A DNA stretch of 64,000 bases from Candidatus Fokinia cryptica (GTDB lineage Bacteria; Pseudomonadota; Alphaproteobacteria; Rickettsiales; Midichloriaceae), in assembly GCF_034359305.1 (NCBI RefSeq), contig NZ_CP110343.1:393823-457822 (forward strand), in the 5' to 3' direction. Of this stretch, positions 1 through 9,160 are shown piece by piece; position 1 is the first letter of the stretch, and every line of letters begins with the position of its first letter. Below the pieces are notes generated by a model. The model had not been told where the DNA came from. It saw only the letters and a program-made list of their open reading frames with translations, and did no database searches. The position numbers and the translations under genes are program-made.

Positions 1-476
1 TAGCACCATGTAATATTTATGATATATGTAGTGAAGTGATGATTTTAGAGCAAAAAGCGAATGTAGATATTATGTATGAATTATGTTCAACCGAAGTAGC
101 GATATATGTAGATTGCGATAGAAATCAAATACATCAAGTAATGATAAATCTTTTGCAAAATGCTGCAAATGCTATCTGTAGTGCAGAAGGTACTATTATG
201 CAAAAACGTATTCGCATCTCAATTGCTAATGAGAATGGGTATGTTATAACGTCAGTGGAAGATACTGGAAGTGGGGTTTTATTTGATGAAATTGGTAATC
301 CAACTGCGAAGAGTAAAAAGGGTTTTGGGCTTGGGTTATCAATAGTAAGATCGATAATAGCAGAACATAATGGGATGTTTAATATTATGAATAATGCTAA
401 TGGTTGTGGTGCTATAGCAATTTTTAAGCTAATCTCTAGTAAAGCTGATGCATTTAGTGCGCATGATAGTCAGTAA
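1..476 (+). CDS. Sensor histidine kinase, C-terminal ATPase part (5' end outside window)
   Basis: This is the catalytic ATP-binding (HATPase_c) end of a two-component sensor kinase. The reading frame is open to the first base of the window, so the sensor and phosphoacceptor domains lie upstream and are not visible. Diagnostic boxes are present in order: the N box (NQIHQVMINLLQNAANAI), the G1 box (VEDTGSGV) and the G2 box (KGFGLGLSIVRSII), followed by the usual final strand. The spacing and the GLGLSIV form fit NtrY/NtrB-like or general hybrid kinases of Rickettsiales, but the subfamily cannot be fixed without the missing part. The tolA-like gene starts 2 bases after the stop codon, so the two genes are probably cotranscribed. 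Confidence 0.85.
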   Translation, partial: APCNIYDICSEVMILEQKANVDIMYELCSTEVAIYVDCDRNQIHQVMINLLQNAANAICSAEGTIMQKRIRISIANENGYVITSVEDTGSGVLFDEIGNPTAKSKKGFGLGLSIVRSIIAEHNGMFNIMNNANGCGAIAIFKLISSKADAFSAHDSQ

Positions 477-478
477 AT

Positions 479-1390
479 ATGAAGCGACAAATAGTAATCT
501 CTGTAATACTACATTGTATATGTATTGTAGTAGTTAGTTTCTTTTCTTTGTTGAAAATTAATGAAGAAAAACGAATTCAAAGTTCTTTGATGAAGATGAG
601 TATCGCACCGATGATTCCAATGCAAGAAGAACGAAGTAGTGCTCTAGTAGAATTTGACAAAGTATATCAAAGTGTTGAGGAACGTACTTTTAATAGCAGC
701 TCAAATTCAACAGAAAATATACAAATTGATGAACAAGCAAGAGAAGTAGTAAGTGAGAAAAAGCAACTAGTAGAGGAAAAAAAGCAATTAACAGAAGAGA
801 AAAAGCAATTAGTAGAGGAGAAAAAAGTAGAAAAACATAAAGTCAATATTAGTAAGAAAAATAAAGATTCACCAAAAAAGGAAAAGTTAAGTAGTAAAAA
901 TTCATCAAAAAAAGAGAAGTTAGGCAGTAAAAATTCACCAAAAAAAGAGAAGGTAGAGATTGCAAAAGAAGATAGAAAGAAAAAAAGTATAATTTCTAAA
1001 AAAGATGTAAAAAAGAATCAGAATAATAATGGACGGAAAAAAGAGAAAAATGTAAGTGAAGAGAGTGGTTTTGTTGGGGATGGCATATCAGATGAAGAGA
1101 AAAATGCCATTATCAGTCAAATTAGTGAGAATTGGTATTTAGATTATCATCACACTAAGGATGTAATGCGTGTAAAAGTTTATATTAAAGTTTCTAGAAA
1201 TGGGGACATATATGATATTAAAGTGGTAGAGCGTCATGGGATCGAAAGTAGTGCATATAGAAAATTTGTAAGCAATGCTATTTCAGCACTTGAAAACGCT
1301 TCTCCATTACGGAAGTTACCTTCGGTTAAAAAATATGATGAATGGAAGGAAATGGCAATTGAATTTGATTCTTCTGGTAATATTGGGTGA
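479..1390 (+). CDS. tolA: TolA-like envelope protein (TonB C-terminal fold)
   Basis: The protein resembles TolA, the inner-membrane-anchored, periplasm-spanning component of the Tol-Pal system used for outer-membrane constriction at division. It has a single N-terminal membrane anchor (about residues 4-25), a highly charged middle (about 70-190) and a C-terminal globular domain of about 100 residues. The middle is built from short repeats such as EEKKQLVEEKKQL and SKNSPKKEK, typical of the TolA helical rod. The end domain matches the TolA/TonB pattern: a Trp near its start, V.VYIKVSRNGDIYDIKVV, then SAYRKFVSNAISA and a Pro-Leu-x-x-Leu-Pro stretch. At 303 residues it is in the family range. 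No tolB or pal is adjacent. A GGTGA/TCACC hairpin (1386-1400) lies over the stop codon and could act as a weak terminator. Confidence 0.8.
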   Translation: MKRQIVISVILHCICIVVVSFFSLLKINEEKRIQSSLMKMSIAPMIPMQEERSSALVEFDKVYQSVEERTFNSSSNSTENIQIDEQAREVVSEKKQLVEEKKQLTEEKKQLVEEKKVEKHKVNISKKNKDSPKKEKLSSKNSSKKEKLGSKNSPKKEKVEIAKEDRKKKSIISKKDVKKNQNNNGRKKEKNVSEESGFVGDGISDEEKNAIISQISENWYLDYHHTKDVMRVKVYIKVSRNGDIYDIKVVERHGIESSAYRKFVSNAISALENASPLRKLPSVKKYDEWKEMAIEFDSSGNIG

Positions 1391-1728
1391 GGATATCACC
1401 TTATTGTAATAATATGAGTATCATGTATTGCTAATTAGGAGAATTAAAGAATGTATATGCGTTCACTTAGCCGTAACACCTATGATTATTGTAGTGCAAG
1501 TTTTGTAGCATTCATATTTTATTCTGTGTAGTTCACGATATTAGTATGAAAGTACTTTTCAGATGTCGAAATTTAAAAATAAGAACTTACGTAATTGCAC
1601 ATAATTATTATTAATATTTTAATTACCGTAGGAATGTATTGATTTCACGACGATTTTTCCAGGCAATTAAAAGCTATGTTATTATGTTAATATTACTTAA
1701 AGAGAAGAAAAGTATGAGATCTGTGGTT
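1391..1728. other. Intergenic region between convergent tolA and nupC
   Basis: There is no convincing gene here. A 26-codon frame at 1451-1531 has an AGGAGA about nine bases upstream of its ATG. It has no recognisable product and may be chance or the remnant of a gene that once followed tolA. The rest is AT-rich without visible structure. Confidence 0.4.
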
Positions 1729-2976
1729 TTACATACTAGCTAAGTTCAGCCAAAACGAAGCTAAAGAAGCCGTGCTAAGCGTACATAATATAGCTGCCAT
1801 CAATGCTTTCAATATGAATCCAGCTACTTCGTTTTTTCTATCTGGAAGGTAATTAGCATATATGACAACTATTAAGCTTGTGCTACCAATATTAGCGAAA
1901 TTAGAGCATGCATAAATGAGTATTAGTATTGTATTATGTGATATTACGTTACGATAAAGAAGCATATCATTGAATGCTAGAAGCTCATTTAATGCAATTT
2001 TAGTACCGATAATACTAGCAGCGATATGGCATTCAGATATTGGAATACCAAGAAGTAAAGCAATTGGTGTAAAAGCAAAACCTAGTATTTTCTGAATGCT
2101 AAGACTGTATCCTAATAGAGTTGAGAATGTATGAATAAGTTCATTAAGTAATGATATTAGTGCTACCATACCTATAATTATTGCAATTATTATAGCACAA
2201 GTTTTAGAGCCATCGATTATTCCATCTTGTATTACATCCATGATATTAGTATTACGGGTGCTTTTTATGTTTTGGGGTTTAAAAGTAAGATCGGCGTGAT
2301 ACGGCATCATCATTCTTCCGATTGTAATTACTGCAGGAGATGATATGACTATAGACGACAATATGTGTGTGATAGCATTTTCTACTACTGTGGAAAGTAT
2401 ACTGTCATATACTGTTATGATTGCTATTGAAGAAAATGCTAATCCAGCAGTACATACTGTGAAAAGTTCACCTTTAGATAATAATCCAAGATATGGCTTA
2501 TTTATCATAGCTGAAAAATTTTTATCGGTAAGCAAAGTAGCAGATATGCTCATCGATAATACTGTCGGTATTCTCATAATGCTTTTGTAGAAAACCGACA
2601 AAAATATCATGATTTTTTGTAATATACCTAAATGAAGCAGAATAGAGCAAAAGGTCGATACAACAATTAATGAAGGTAAGCCATGTAGTGCAAGTATAAA
2701 TCCAAGATTGTTCTTTTGTGGTTCGAGAGCTAATTCTCCGAATACAGTAGTTACACCAACATTAGTAGCTTTTGTAATTACCTCAAAACCATTATTTAGA
2801 AATTTAAAAAATGATATTATAACCGGAACCTTCAGTATTAAAAAAGATAAGACTACTTGTGCTACTATACCAAATGCGATAGTAGTAAATTTGATAGATT
2901 TCTTGTCAGAACTAAGAAAGAATGCACACGAATATATAAGAAAAAAAAGTACTAATGGTAGTAAAAGCTGATGCAT
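1729..2976 (-). CDS. nupC: Concentrative nucleoside transporter (NupC/CNT family)
   Basis: This is a multi-pass inner-membrane protein of 415 residues that resembles NupC, which imports nucleosides with a proton or sodium ion. The family architecture is visible: several N-terminal hydrophobic helices, the GLPSLIVVSTFCSILLHLGI region, then the two conserved re-entrant half-repeats. FTPIALLLGIPISECHIAASIIGTKIALNE matches the conserved core around the CNT motif (the stretch runs about residues 300-330). It starts 3 bases downstream of the uridine kinase stop on the same strand. That pairing makes functional sense: imported uridine or cytidine would be phosphorylated at once and trapped. Substrate specificity cannot be read from the sequence. 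Confidence 0.9.
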   Translation of the reverse strand: MHQLLLPLVLFFLIYSCAFFLSSDKKSIKFTTIAFGIVAQVVLSFLILKVPVIISFFKFLNNGFEVITKATNVGVTTVFGELALEPQKNNLGFILALHGLPSLIVVSTFCSILLHLGILQKIMIFLSVFYKSIMRIPTVLSMSISATLLTDKNFSAMINKPYLGLLSKGELFTVCTAGLAFSSIAIITVYDSILSTVVENAITHILSSIVISSPAVITIGRMMMPYHADLTFKPQNIKSTRNTNIMDVIQDGIIDGSKTCAIIIAIIIGMVALISLLNELIHTFSTLLGYSLSIQKILGFAFTPIALLLGIPISECHIAASIIGTKIALNELLAFNDMLLYRNVISHNTILILIYACSNFANIGSTSLIVVIYANYLPDRKNEVAGFILKALMAAILCTLSTASLASFWLNLASM

Positions 2977-2979
2977 AAT

Positions 2980-3648
2980 TTATAAGATTGAGGAATGTAG
3001 TGCCGTTGTTTCTAGATGATTATTCTTAGAAAGATTTAATATACTTTTTATTTTTTCCTCTATAATATTTACTGCAACTTCATTTTTTCCTCCATGAGGT
3101 ACTATGATATCGGCATGTATTTTAGAAGGTTGTACGTATTTCAAAAACATCGGCCTAGTGCTATCTTTATATTGTTGAATGGTACCTTCTGCAGTACGAC
3201 CACGTTCTTGAATGTCTCTTACTATCCTTCTAGAAAGGCATATATCAAGCGGAGTGTCTATATATATACTAATATCCAGTGTATTTCTTAATTTTTCATC
3301 ATGTAACAATAAGATACCTTCTACTACAAGGACAGAACAAGCGCAAATTAACTTAGTGAATGCGGAGCGAGTGCTTCTTACATAGTCGTATGTAGGAGCT
3401 TCAACTGAAGTACCGCATCTGAGTTGCATTATGTGATCAGCAAGCAGCTCATGCTCAAATGCAGCCGGCTGATCGTAGTTAGTTTTTTTTCTCTCTTCTA
3501 GGGAGAGGTGATCTTGAGAACGGTAATACATATCCTCAGATATTACACTCACATCGGAGGACTTGAAATTTCTAACGATAGTAGAGGCGAAAAGGCTCTT
3601 CCCGCTACCAGAAGCACCGGAAATTCCTATTACAACACATTTCTTCAT
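2980..3648 (-). CDS. udk: Uridine kinase
   Basis: Uridine kinase phosphorylates uridine (and cytidine) to the monophosphate in pyrimidine salvage. The P-loop GISGASGSGKS is close to the N-terminus, followed by the family's NYDQPAAFEHELL stretch, PTYDYVRSTR, the VVEGIL strand and the R.xRRIVRDIQERGR lid. I chose the ATG at 3648 because the protein then begins MKKCVVIGISG, as in other Udk proteins. A longer reading frame uses a TTG at 3699 and adds 17 residues unlike the family. The gene is upstream of nupC with 3 bases between them and probably shares its transcript. The last 15 or so residues are not conserved. Confidence 0.92.
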   Translation of the reverse strand: MKKCVVIGISGASGSGKSLFASTIVRNFKSSDVSVISEDMYYRSQDHLSLEERKKTNYDQPAAFEHELLADHIMQLRCGTSVEAPTYDYVRSTRSAFTKLICACSVLVVEGILLLHDEKLRNTLDISIYIDTPLDICLSRRIVRDIQERGRTAEGTIQQYKDSTRPMFLKYVQPSKIHADIIVPHGGKNEVAVNIIEEKIKSILNLSKNNHLETTALHSSIL

Positions 3649-3729
3649 GAGAGAGTAGAAGATTTTGGGGATTGTACCGGCTAGATGAAAGTGTGTCAAT
3701 AGTGAGGTATATTTCTCCGTAATGTGATT

Positions 3730-4665
3730 TTATAGTGTGCTACTTAAGTATTTCTCCGCATCTAATGCAGCTATACAGCCACTTCCTGCAGAAGTGATAG
3801 CTTGCCTATAAATTTTATCTTGTACATCTCCAGCCGCGAACACACCGCTTATGTTAGTAATAGAAGTACCTGCTTGTGTTTTAATGTAACCATCATTATC
3901 TAAATCAATTTGCCCTCGAAAAAGATCTGTATTAGGTTTGTGTCCGATTGCAATAAATACACCATTAATTGGAAGAGTAGAAATTGTACCAGCAACGGCA
4001 TTCTTGATATTGAGAGCTGTAACGGACTTAGGATTATCATCCCCTATTATCTCATCTACTACATGATTCCAAATAATATTTATTTTTGGATGATTTATAA
4101 CTCGTTGTTGCATCGTCATATCACCTCTGAATGCACCTCTTCTATGTATAAGAGTGACTTTAGATGCGTGATTACATAGGTATAGAGCTTCTTCTAATGC
4201 TGTATTCCCACCACCTACTACGGCTACTTCTTTTCCCCTATAGAAGAATCCGTCACATGTAGCACAGCCCGAAACTCCATATCCTCTAAATTTATTCTCA
4301 CTAGGTAAATTAAGCCATTTTGCTACTGCACCGGTAGCTATTATCAATGCATCTGTGTACATTTTAGAGTTATTTGCGGTTATAATTTCGAATGGAGAAG
4401 TCTTTAAATTAACCGATGTCGCTGTATCCTCTATTATTTTTACACCTACGTTTTTTGCATGTTCTTCCATTTGTTCCATTAACCATGAACCTTGTACGGG
4501 TTTAGGAAAGCCTGTGTAATTCTCCACATCAGTAGTTGTAGTGAGTTGTCCTCCTTTGGATGCTCCAGTGAGTAATATTGGTTCTAAGCATGCTCTTGCA
4601 GCGTATATTCCTGCTGTGTACCCAGCTGGACCAGAGCCAAGTATAAGAATTTTGCTTTTTATCAT
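3730..4665 (-). CDS. trxB: Thioredoxin reductase
   Basis: This FAD/NADPH enzyme reduces thioredoxin in the cytoplasm. It shows the N-terminal FAD-binding GSGPAGYTAGIYAAR, the redox-active pair in SGCATCDG (Cys134 and Cys137 with this start), the NADPH-binding VVGGGNTA, and the C-terminal FAD motif SGVFAAGDVQD. The 311-residue length is standard. The ATG at 4665 is preferred; a TTG nine bases further upstream is in frame but adds nothing recognisable. The gene is 81 bases upstream of the udk start on the same strand, so it may or may not belong to the udk-nupC transcript. Confidence 0.95.
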   Translation of the reverse strand: MIKSKILILGSGPAGYTAGIYAARACLEPILLTGASKGGQLTTTTDVENYTGFPKPVQGSWLMEQMEEHAKNVGVKIIEDTATSVNLKTSPFEIITANNSKMYTDALIIATGAVAKWLNLPSENKFRGYGVSGCATCDGFFYRGKEVAVVGGGNTALEEALYLCNHASKVTLIHRRGAFRGDMTMQQRVINHPKINIIWNHVVDEIIGDDNPKSVTALNIKNAVAGTISTLPINGVFIAIGHKPNTDLFRGQIDLDNDGYIKTQAGTSITNISGVFAAGDVQDKIYRQAITSAGSGCIAALDAEKYLSSTL

Positions 4666-4790
4666 ATCTATCAATGTTTAAGCGACGATTTACTATTCTA
4701 ATGCTAAACGAATTTTACGGAAAAAAACATATAAATCACTTTTAGAAAAAATGTAGATATCTATTTTGAATTGATGTGTGAATTTTTTAC

Positions 4791-4875
4791 GTTGTACTCG
4801 CGTAATATGTAGGTTAAAGCTTTTGAAAGTAACATTTTTAGGTTATACTCGCATCATAGTTAGGGTAAGTTTTTT
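4791..4875 (+). repeat. Imperfect direct repeat upstream of the aldolase gene
   Basis: Two related blocks of about 34 bases start at 4791 and 4842, 51 bases apart. They share TACTCGC followed eight bases later by TAGG.TAA and a T run. They sit immediately upstream of the aldolase start at 4885. The arrangement looks like a duplicated promoter or a pair of binding sites; which one cannot be decided from sequence. Confidence 0.45.
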
Positions 4876-4884
4876 TATATAAGC

Positions 4885-6066
4885 ATGACACATTCTCTAA
4901 GTGATATGATAAATCGCAATTATAAAGCAAGGAATGATGCTGTAAGAGATAATTTGTTAAAATTAGTCAATTGTGGTGTATGTAAAGATAAAAATGTCGT
5001 GATAATGGCAGTAGATCAAGGATTTGAACATGGCCCTCATAAGTCTTTTAGTAGTAATCCTGCCGCATATGATCCATCATATCATTTAAAGCTTGCAATT
5101 GAGTGTGGATTAAGTGCGATAGCAGCTCCATTAGGATTTATGGAGGTGCTTTATAACGATACAGAAGAGTATAAAAAGCTGCCAAAAATCCTAAAGCTAA
5201 ATTCGAATTGTTCTGCAATTTACCCAAACAAGCGCGAGCATGTTCAAGCGTTATTGAGTACTCCTCAGGATGCAGAGAGATTAGGATGTATTGGAGTTGG
5301 AATTACTATATATCCTGGTACGAGTAGTAATACCAAAATGATGGAATATGCATCACGAATGATAGCGGAGGCTCGGGGATTAGGATTGTTTTCTGTGGTG
5401 TGGTCTTATCCACGTGGAGATGGTGTATTGGGGAAAGAGCAAAGTGTCGATAATGTATCACATGCGGTGCAGATAGCATGCCATCTTGGTGCTGACATAG
5501 TGAAGGTGAAAGTCCCTAAAGCAGAATTTAGATTGCTTGATCTGGAGAAATACATTACACGAATTAGGGTGAAATTTCACGAGTATAACGTGGATGAAAG
5601 ATGTAGAATTGTCGCCGATAATGTTATTTCCGCAATCAAAGAGAAGCATATAGAGTGTAAAAATCGCGATGAGCTAAAAAAGTTTCCTGGTAAAGCTATC
5701 GGTAAAATTACAGCTATCATAGCACACTTTCCGGATTCCTTCTGCAAACAAGTGATAGAAATAATACATTCTATAGAAGTAGAAGAAGAGTTTTTACCAT
5801 ACGATGCTGATGCGATAAAGAAAGTCATGCAAGCTGCTTTTGACAGTAAGAGGATTGTGATATTTTCAGGTGGTGAGATAAAAGAAGAAAGTAGTGTAAT
5901 ACATGATGTAAAAGCTATAATAGCAGGAGGTGGTAATGGCTCCATAATAGGGAGAAATATTTTTCAAAGACCAAGAGATGAAGCGGTGGAGCTTTTAAAG
6001 CAAATTACAGATTTATATAGTGCTGAAGAAAAGCATAACGAAAGTAGTGAATGTGATGAAAAGTAG
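4885..6066 (+). CDS. fba: Fructose-bisphosphate aldolase, class I (DhnA/archaeal type)
   Basis: This Schiff-base aldolase cleaves or forms fructose 1,6-bisphosphate in lower glycolysis and gluconeogenesis. It belongs to the DhnA/archaeal-type class I family, not the zinc class II family: AVDQGFEHGP near residue 45, GLSAIAAPLGF near 75, a TIYPGTS loop near 140, and the strand GADIVKVKVP around 202-211 carrying the probable catalytic lysine (Lys207 or Lys209). A C-terminal GGGNGSIIGRNIFQRP binds the phosphate. At 393 residues it is longer than archaeal forms. Rickettsiales with truncated sugar metabolism often keep such an enzyme for gluconeogenesis. The gene stands alone, with a duplicated element upstream and decayed DNA downstream. 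Confidence 0.9.
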   Translation: MTHSLSDMINRNYKARNDAVRDNLLKLVNCGVCKDKNVVIMAVDQGFEHGPHKSFSSNPAAYDPSYHLKLAIECGLSAIAAPLGFMEVLYNDTEEYKKLPKILKLNSNCSAIYPNKREHVQALLSTPQDAERLGCIGVGITIYPGTSSNTKMMEYASRMIAEARGLGLFSVVWSYPRGDGVLGKEQSVDNVSHAVQIACHLGADIVKVKVPKAEFRLLDLEKYITRIRVKFHEYNVDERCRIVADNVISAIKEKHIECKNRDELKKFPGKAIGKITAIIAHFPDSFCKQVIEIIHSIEVEEEFLPYDADAIKKVMQAAFDSKRIVIFSGGEIKEESSVIHDVKAIIAGGGNGSIIGRNIFQRPRDEAVELLKQITDLYSAEEKHNESSECDEK

Positions 6067-7066
6067 GGTATGGAAAGATTTGTTGTTATTGTAGATTCAA
6101 TTTGTGGAATAGTTGTTTTAGAAAAGGAAGTTTTAGTATGTTTATTCTGATATAAGTAGGGATTGAAAATATTTGTATCAGGACGCGAGATATAAGTGTG
6201 ATAATAGATGGTGCTGCTCAAAATATTTACGTGAGGATAGCGAAGATCTAAGGGCGATAGAGATAAAATATCCCATGAGTGAAGACTCTTTTTGTATCAT
6301 GACTTTAGCTAGAGACTAAAGGGCGATAAATAAAATAGTGCAATAATGTTTATCTTATTTATAGCTTTCACTATACCTATGCTATCTTGTAATTGTGTGT
6401 TCCTACCATGAATTTACTTGAAAGTTACATCGAGAAAAAAAAAGAGCAATATCAGAACAACATCCTCGTTTTAAAATTTTTGAAGGTGGAAGCACGATAT
6501 TATATATGTAGTTTTTTTGTATCAACTTTGCTCCACACAATATATAGGATTACTACTCTAGAGTAGAAGGTACTCTTACAGAATTATCGAAATTACATAA
6601 TACAACACACAGCCAGTTGTTTGAGAATATCAAAAATAATTTTTTTAATAAGATAGCAATTGAATTAATCGAGAAAAGTTTTCCTAGTGGATTATAAAAT
6701 GCATGAGCATGTATGCTGTTTTAATGGAAAAAGAGACAAATTCCCTGTAATATGAGATATTGCTTCAATAGGAATGAGTCTTTTTTTGTATTTCACAAAG
6801 GGGATAGCATGTTTATTTTCTAAAGTAAAATCTCTCTTAGAAAACAAAAAAAAACATATAGTTAAATATTTATTGAATCTTCAATTGAGCATTACTACAG
6901 GTATAGTTGATTTGTACTAGGCTTCAATTGATTTTATCGAGCTTTCAATATAACTAGCAAGTAACATTCAAGTGCACGTAAAGAGCCTATGATAAGCTAA
7001 TGTCTAAACACATAGGGGAAAACATACCACTGCTTCCGCTGATATCAGAATCAGCCGAATTTTAGG
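6067..7066. other. One-kilobase region without intact genes
   Basis: Stops are frequent in every frame. The stretch holds a pair of similar 22-23 base sequences (6248-6270 and 6316-6337, sharing AGGGCGATA), the possible pseudogene at 6408-6697, and a short sequence at 6876-6906 that recurs at 13610-13640. It looks like a decaying former coding region of the kind common in Rickettsiales genomes. Confidence 0.5.
6408..6697 (+). pseudogene. Possible degraded coding remnant
   Basis: An ATG at 6408 opens a frame that runs into a nine-A tract. Shifting frame at that tract gives AISEQHPRFKIFEGGSTI, then, in the same frame after two stops, a clean 50-codon stretch ending KIAIELIEKSFPSGL. The amino-acid composition of these pieces is protein-like, but I do not recognise a family. 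The frame breaks and stops suggest an inactivated gene; chance cannot be excluded. Confidence 0.3.
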
Positions 7067-7108
7067 AAAAAACGAAAGCAGTGGGAGAGATGATTTTCAC
7101 TCCCCCAC
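7067..7108 (-). terminator. Rho-independent terminator of the groES-groEL operon
   Basis: Read on the minus strand, a nine-base-pair GC-rich stem (7100-7108 pairing with 7081-7089, one G-T wobble, ten-base loop) lies 14 bases after the groEL stop codon. It is followed by TGCTTTCG and a six-T run (7067-7072). Confidence 0.7.
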
Positions 7109-7122
7109 CACTCTATTTATTA

Positions 7123-8751
7123 CTAATACATATCATCTCCATAATGAGGTGCTGCACCTGCATTACCTTGAGCTTTTTTATCTTCTATTTTAGTAATAAT
7201 AGCGTTAGAAGCAAGTAACGTAGAAACTACAGAAACTACGTTCTTCAATACTTCTTCTGCAACACTAGCTGGGTCTAAAATACCATCTTTCCAAGCGTCT
7301 ACATATTGTCTTGTTAAGACGTTATATACCATATTTTTATCATTAGACTCTAAGAGTTTATGAATAATGATAGCTGATTCTTCACCACCATTTTCGATAA
7401 TAATTTTAGCGGGTCTAGAAAGAGCACGACTCAAAGCCTGTTTCCCTGCATTCTCTGCTTCTGTCAATCCAGTCATTTTCTCTAATTCTTTGCTTATCAT
7501 TAAGAGAAGCTTACCTCCACCAGGTACTACACCACCCTTGATTGCAGCTTTTACAGCATTTATAGCATCTTCAAATCTATCTTTGCGTTCTCCTGCTTCC
7601 GCTTCGCTTATACCTCCAACTCTGATAATAGCTACACCACCTTTAAGTTTAGCTAATCTCTCTCTAAGTTTTTCTTTATCATAGTCAGATTTAGATAATG
7701 CTATTTCTTCCTGAATAAGATTAGCTCTAGCTTCGATTTTAGATTGGAATTTTCCCTTATTTGCAACAATGGTTGTATCATTTGCTGTCACAAGAATTTT
7801 TTCTGCTGAGCCTAAATGTTCCATAGTAGCATCTTCTAATTTCATGTCTAGCTCTTCCGTGATTACTGTAGCTCCAGTAATTACTGCTATATCTTCCATC
7901 ACAGCTTTTCTTCTATCGCCAAAACCAGGTGCTTTTACTGGTACAACTTTTAAGCTACCTCTCATTTTGTTTACCAATAGCATAGTGATTACGTCATTAT
8001 CGAAATCCTCAGCAATGAGCATGAGCGGTTTACCAGATTTTGCGACTACATTTAAAATATTTACGAGATCGGTAGCGTTGCTAACTTTTTTATCAACAAG
8101 CAGAACTAACACATCAGAGTATTCTACTTCTCTTCCAGTTGTAATAAAATAAGGAGAGACGTATCCTCTATCGAATTGCATTCCGTGTTTTACTTCAAGG
8201 GTACTTTCCATACTCTTTGACTGTTCTACAATTACGACACCATCTTCTCCAACCTCTTGGTACGCATCTTTTACCAACTTACCAGCATCTTGATCGTTGT
8301 TTGCAGAAATTGTTGCTACGTGTACCACTTCATCAGAATTAAATTTGATGTCTTTCTTCATTTTGTGAACCACCTTTATAGCTTCTTCTTTTGCTTTTTG
8401 CATACCAGATATAATTTCGTTAAATGGTATACCAAATGCTCTCATTCTAAAGCATTCCTTCAATAATGCACCAGCAACAGCAATAGTAGTAGTAGTTCCG
8501 TCTCCAACTTTATCGTTAGTTTGAGAAGCAGCTTCTTGAACTACCTTTACTGCCATGCTTTCTACTTTATCTTCTGGATCTACTTCTTTTGCTACAGTTA
8601 CTCCGTCTTTTGTAACCTTAGGAGCTCCATATGAGCGTTCAATGATTACTACATTGCCTTTAGGCCCAAATGTAGTTTCGACTGCACTGACGAGTTTATC
8701 TACTCCGCTCAGTACTTTAGTTCCTATATCGAAAGATGTTTTAGTTGCCAT
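7123..8751 (-). CDS. groL: Chaperonin GroEL (60 kDa)
   Basis: This is the ATP-driven folding chamber subunit, which works with GroES in the cytoplasm. It is full length (542 residues) with the family landmarks: GPKGNVVIIERSYGAPKVTKDGVT near 32-53, the ATP-site motif VGDGTTTTIAVAG near 84, the apical domain, and AIKGGVVPGGG near 405. The C-terminal tail is AGAAPHYGDDMY and lacks the Gly-Gly-Met repeats found in most bacterial GroEL proteins. It follows groES by 44 bases on the same strand and ends at a good intrinsic terminator. A heat-shock-like promoter lies upstream of groES. Confidence 0.98.
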   Translation of the reverse strand: MATKTSFDIGTKVLSGVDKLVSAVETTFGPKGNVVIIERSYGAPKVTKDGVTVAKEVDPEDKVESMAVKVVQEAASQTNDKVGDGTTTTIAVAGALLKECFRMRAFGIPFNEIISGMQKAKEEAIKVVHKMKKDIKFNSDEVVHVATISANNDQDAGKLVKDAYQEVGEDGVVIVEQSKSMESTLEVKHGMQFDRGYVSPYFITTGREVEYSDVLVLLVDKKVSNATDLVNILNVVAKSGKPLMLIAEDFDNDVITMLLVNKMRGSLKVVPVKAPGFGDRRKAVMEDIAVITGATVITEELDMKLEDATMEHLGSAEKILVTANDTTIVANKGKFQSKIEARANLIQEEIALSKSDYDKEKLRERLAKLKGGVAIIRVGGISEAEAGERKDRFEDAINAVKAAIKGGVVPGGGKLLLMISKELEKMTGLTEAENAGKQALSRALSRPAKIIIENGGEESAIIIHKLLESNDKNMVYNVLTRQYVDAWKDGILDPASVAEEVLKNVVSVVSTLLASNAIITKIEDKKAQGNAGAAPHYGDDMY

Positions 8752-8795
8752 CGTACAAAATTAATGAGTTAATTAAATATAATTTTTATTAGTGA

Positions 8796-9092
8796 TTATT
8801 TCGAAATTTTAGCCAAAATATCACTTTCTGATAAAATTACCAATCCTGAATCCTTTTCTATTTCTGTACCAGCCCACTTCGTATATATTACTATATCACC
8901 AGCTTTTAGATCTATAGGAGAGGAAGGTTCGTTAGAGCCCTTATTTACAGCTTTTCCAACAGATATTACTTCACCTCTTGTAGGCTTCTCCTTCATATTA
9001 TCAGGAATGATGATGCCCTCTGATTTTTCTTCAGTAATTCTCTTAATTAGAATTTTACCGGAATAAGGCGTTATGTTCTCTTTCATATTCAT
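8796..9092 (-). CDS. groES: Co-chaperonin GroES (10 kDa)
   Basis: This is the heptameric lid of the GroEL chamber. It is 98 residues, the standard size, with ITPYSGKILIKRI at the start, a mobile-loop region (EKSEGIIIPDNMKEKPTRGEVISVG) and the closing AGDIVIYTKWAGTEI and SESDILAKI. It is the first gene of the groES-groEL pair. The start ATG at 9092 is followed two codons later by a second ATG, and either could be used. Confidence 0.97.
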   Translation of the reverse strand: MNMKENITPYSGKILIKRITEEKSEGIIIPDNMKEKPTRGEVISVGKAVNKGSNEPSSPIDLKAGDIVIYTKWAGTEIEKDSGLVILSESDILAKISK

Positions 9093-9121
9093 TTAATAGA
9101 AAATAAATCAAATTGAATTAT

Positions 9122-9156
9122 GTAGATATTGAAAACAATAGTTCGCAACTATCTAC
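9122..9156 (-). promoter_or_regulatory. Inverted repeat in the groES leader
   Basis: GTAGATA and TATCTAC flank a smaller palindrome, TAGTT-CGC-AACTA. It is not the CIRCE element (TTAGCACTC-N9-GAGTGCTAA). It may be an mRNA leader hairpin of groES or the end of the rpmG transcript. Confidence 0.4.
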
Positions 9157-9160
9157 AAGG

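Noticed and set aside
5577-5945. 122-codon minus-strand frame
   Set aside because: It is the antisense of the aldolase gene; the aldolase frame is unmistakable.
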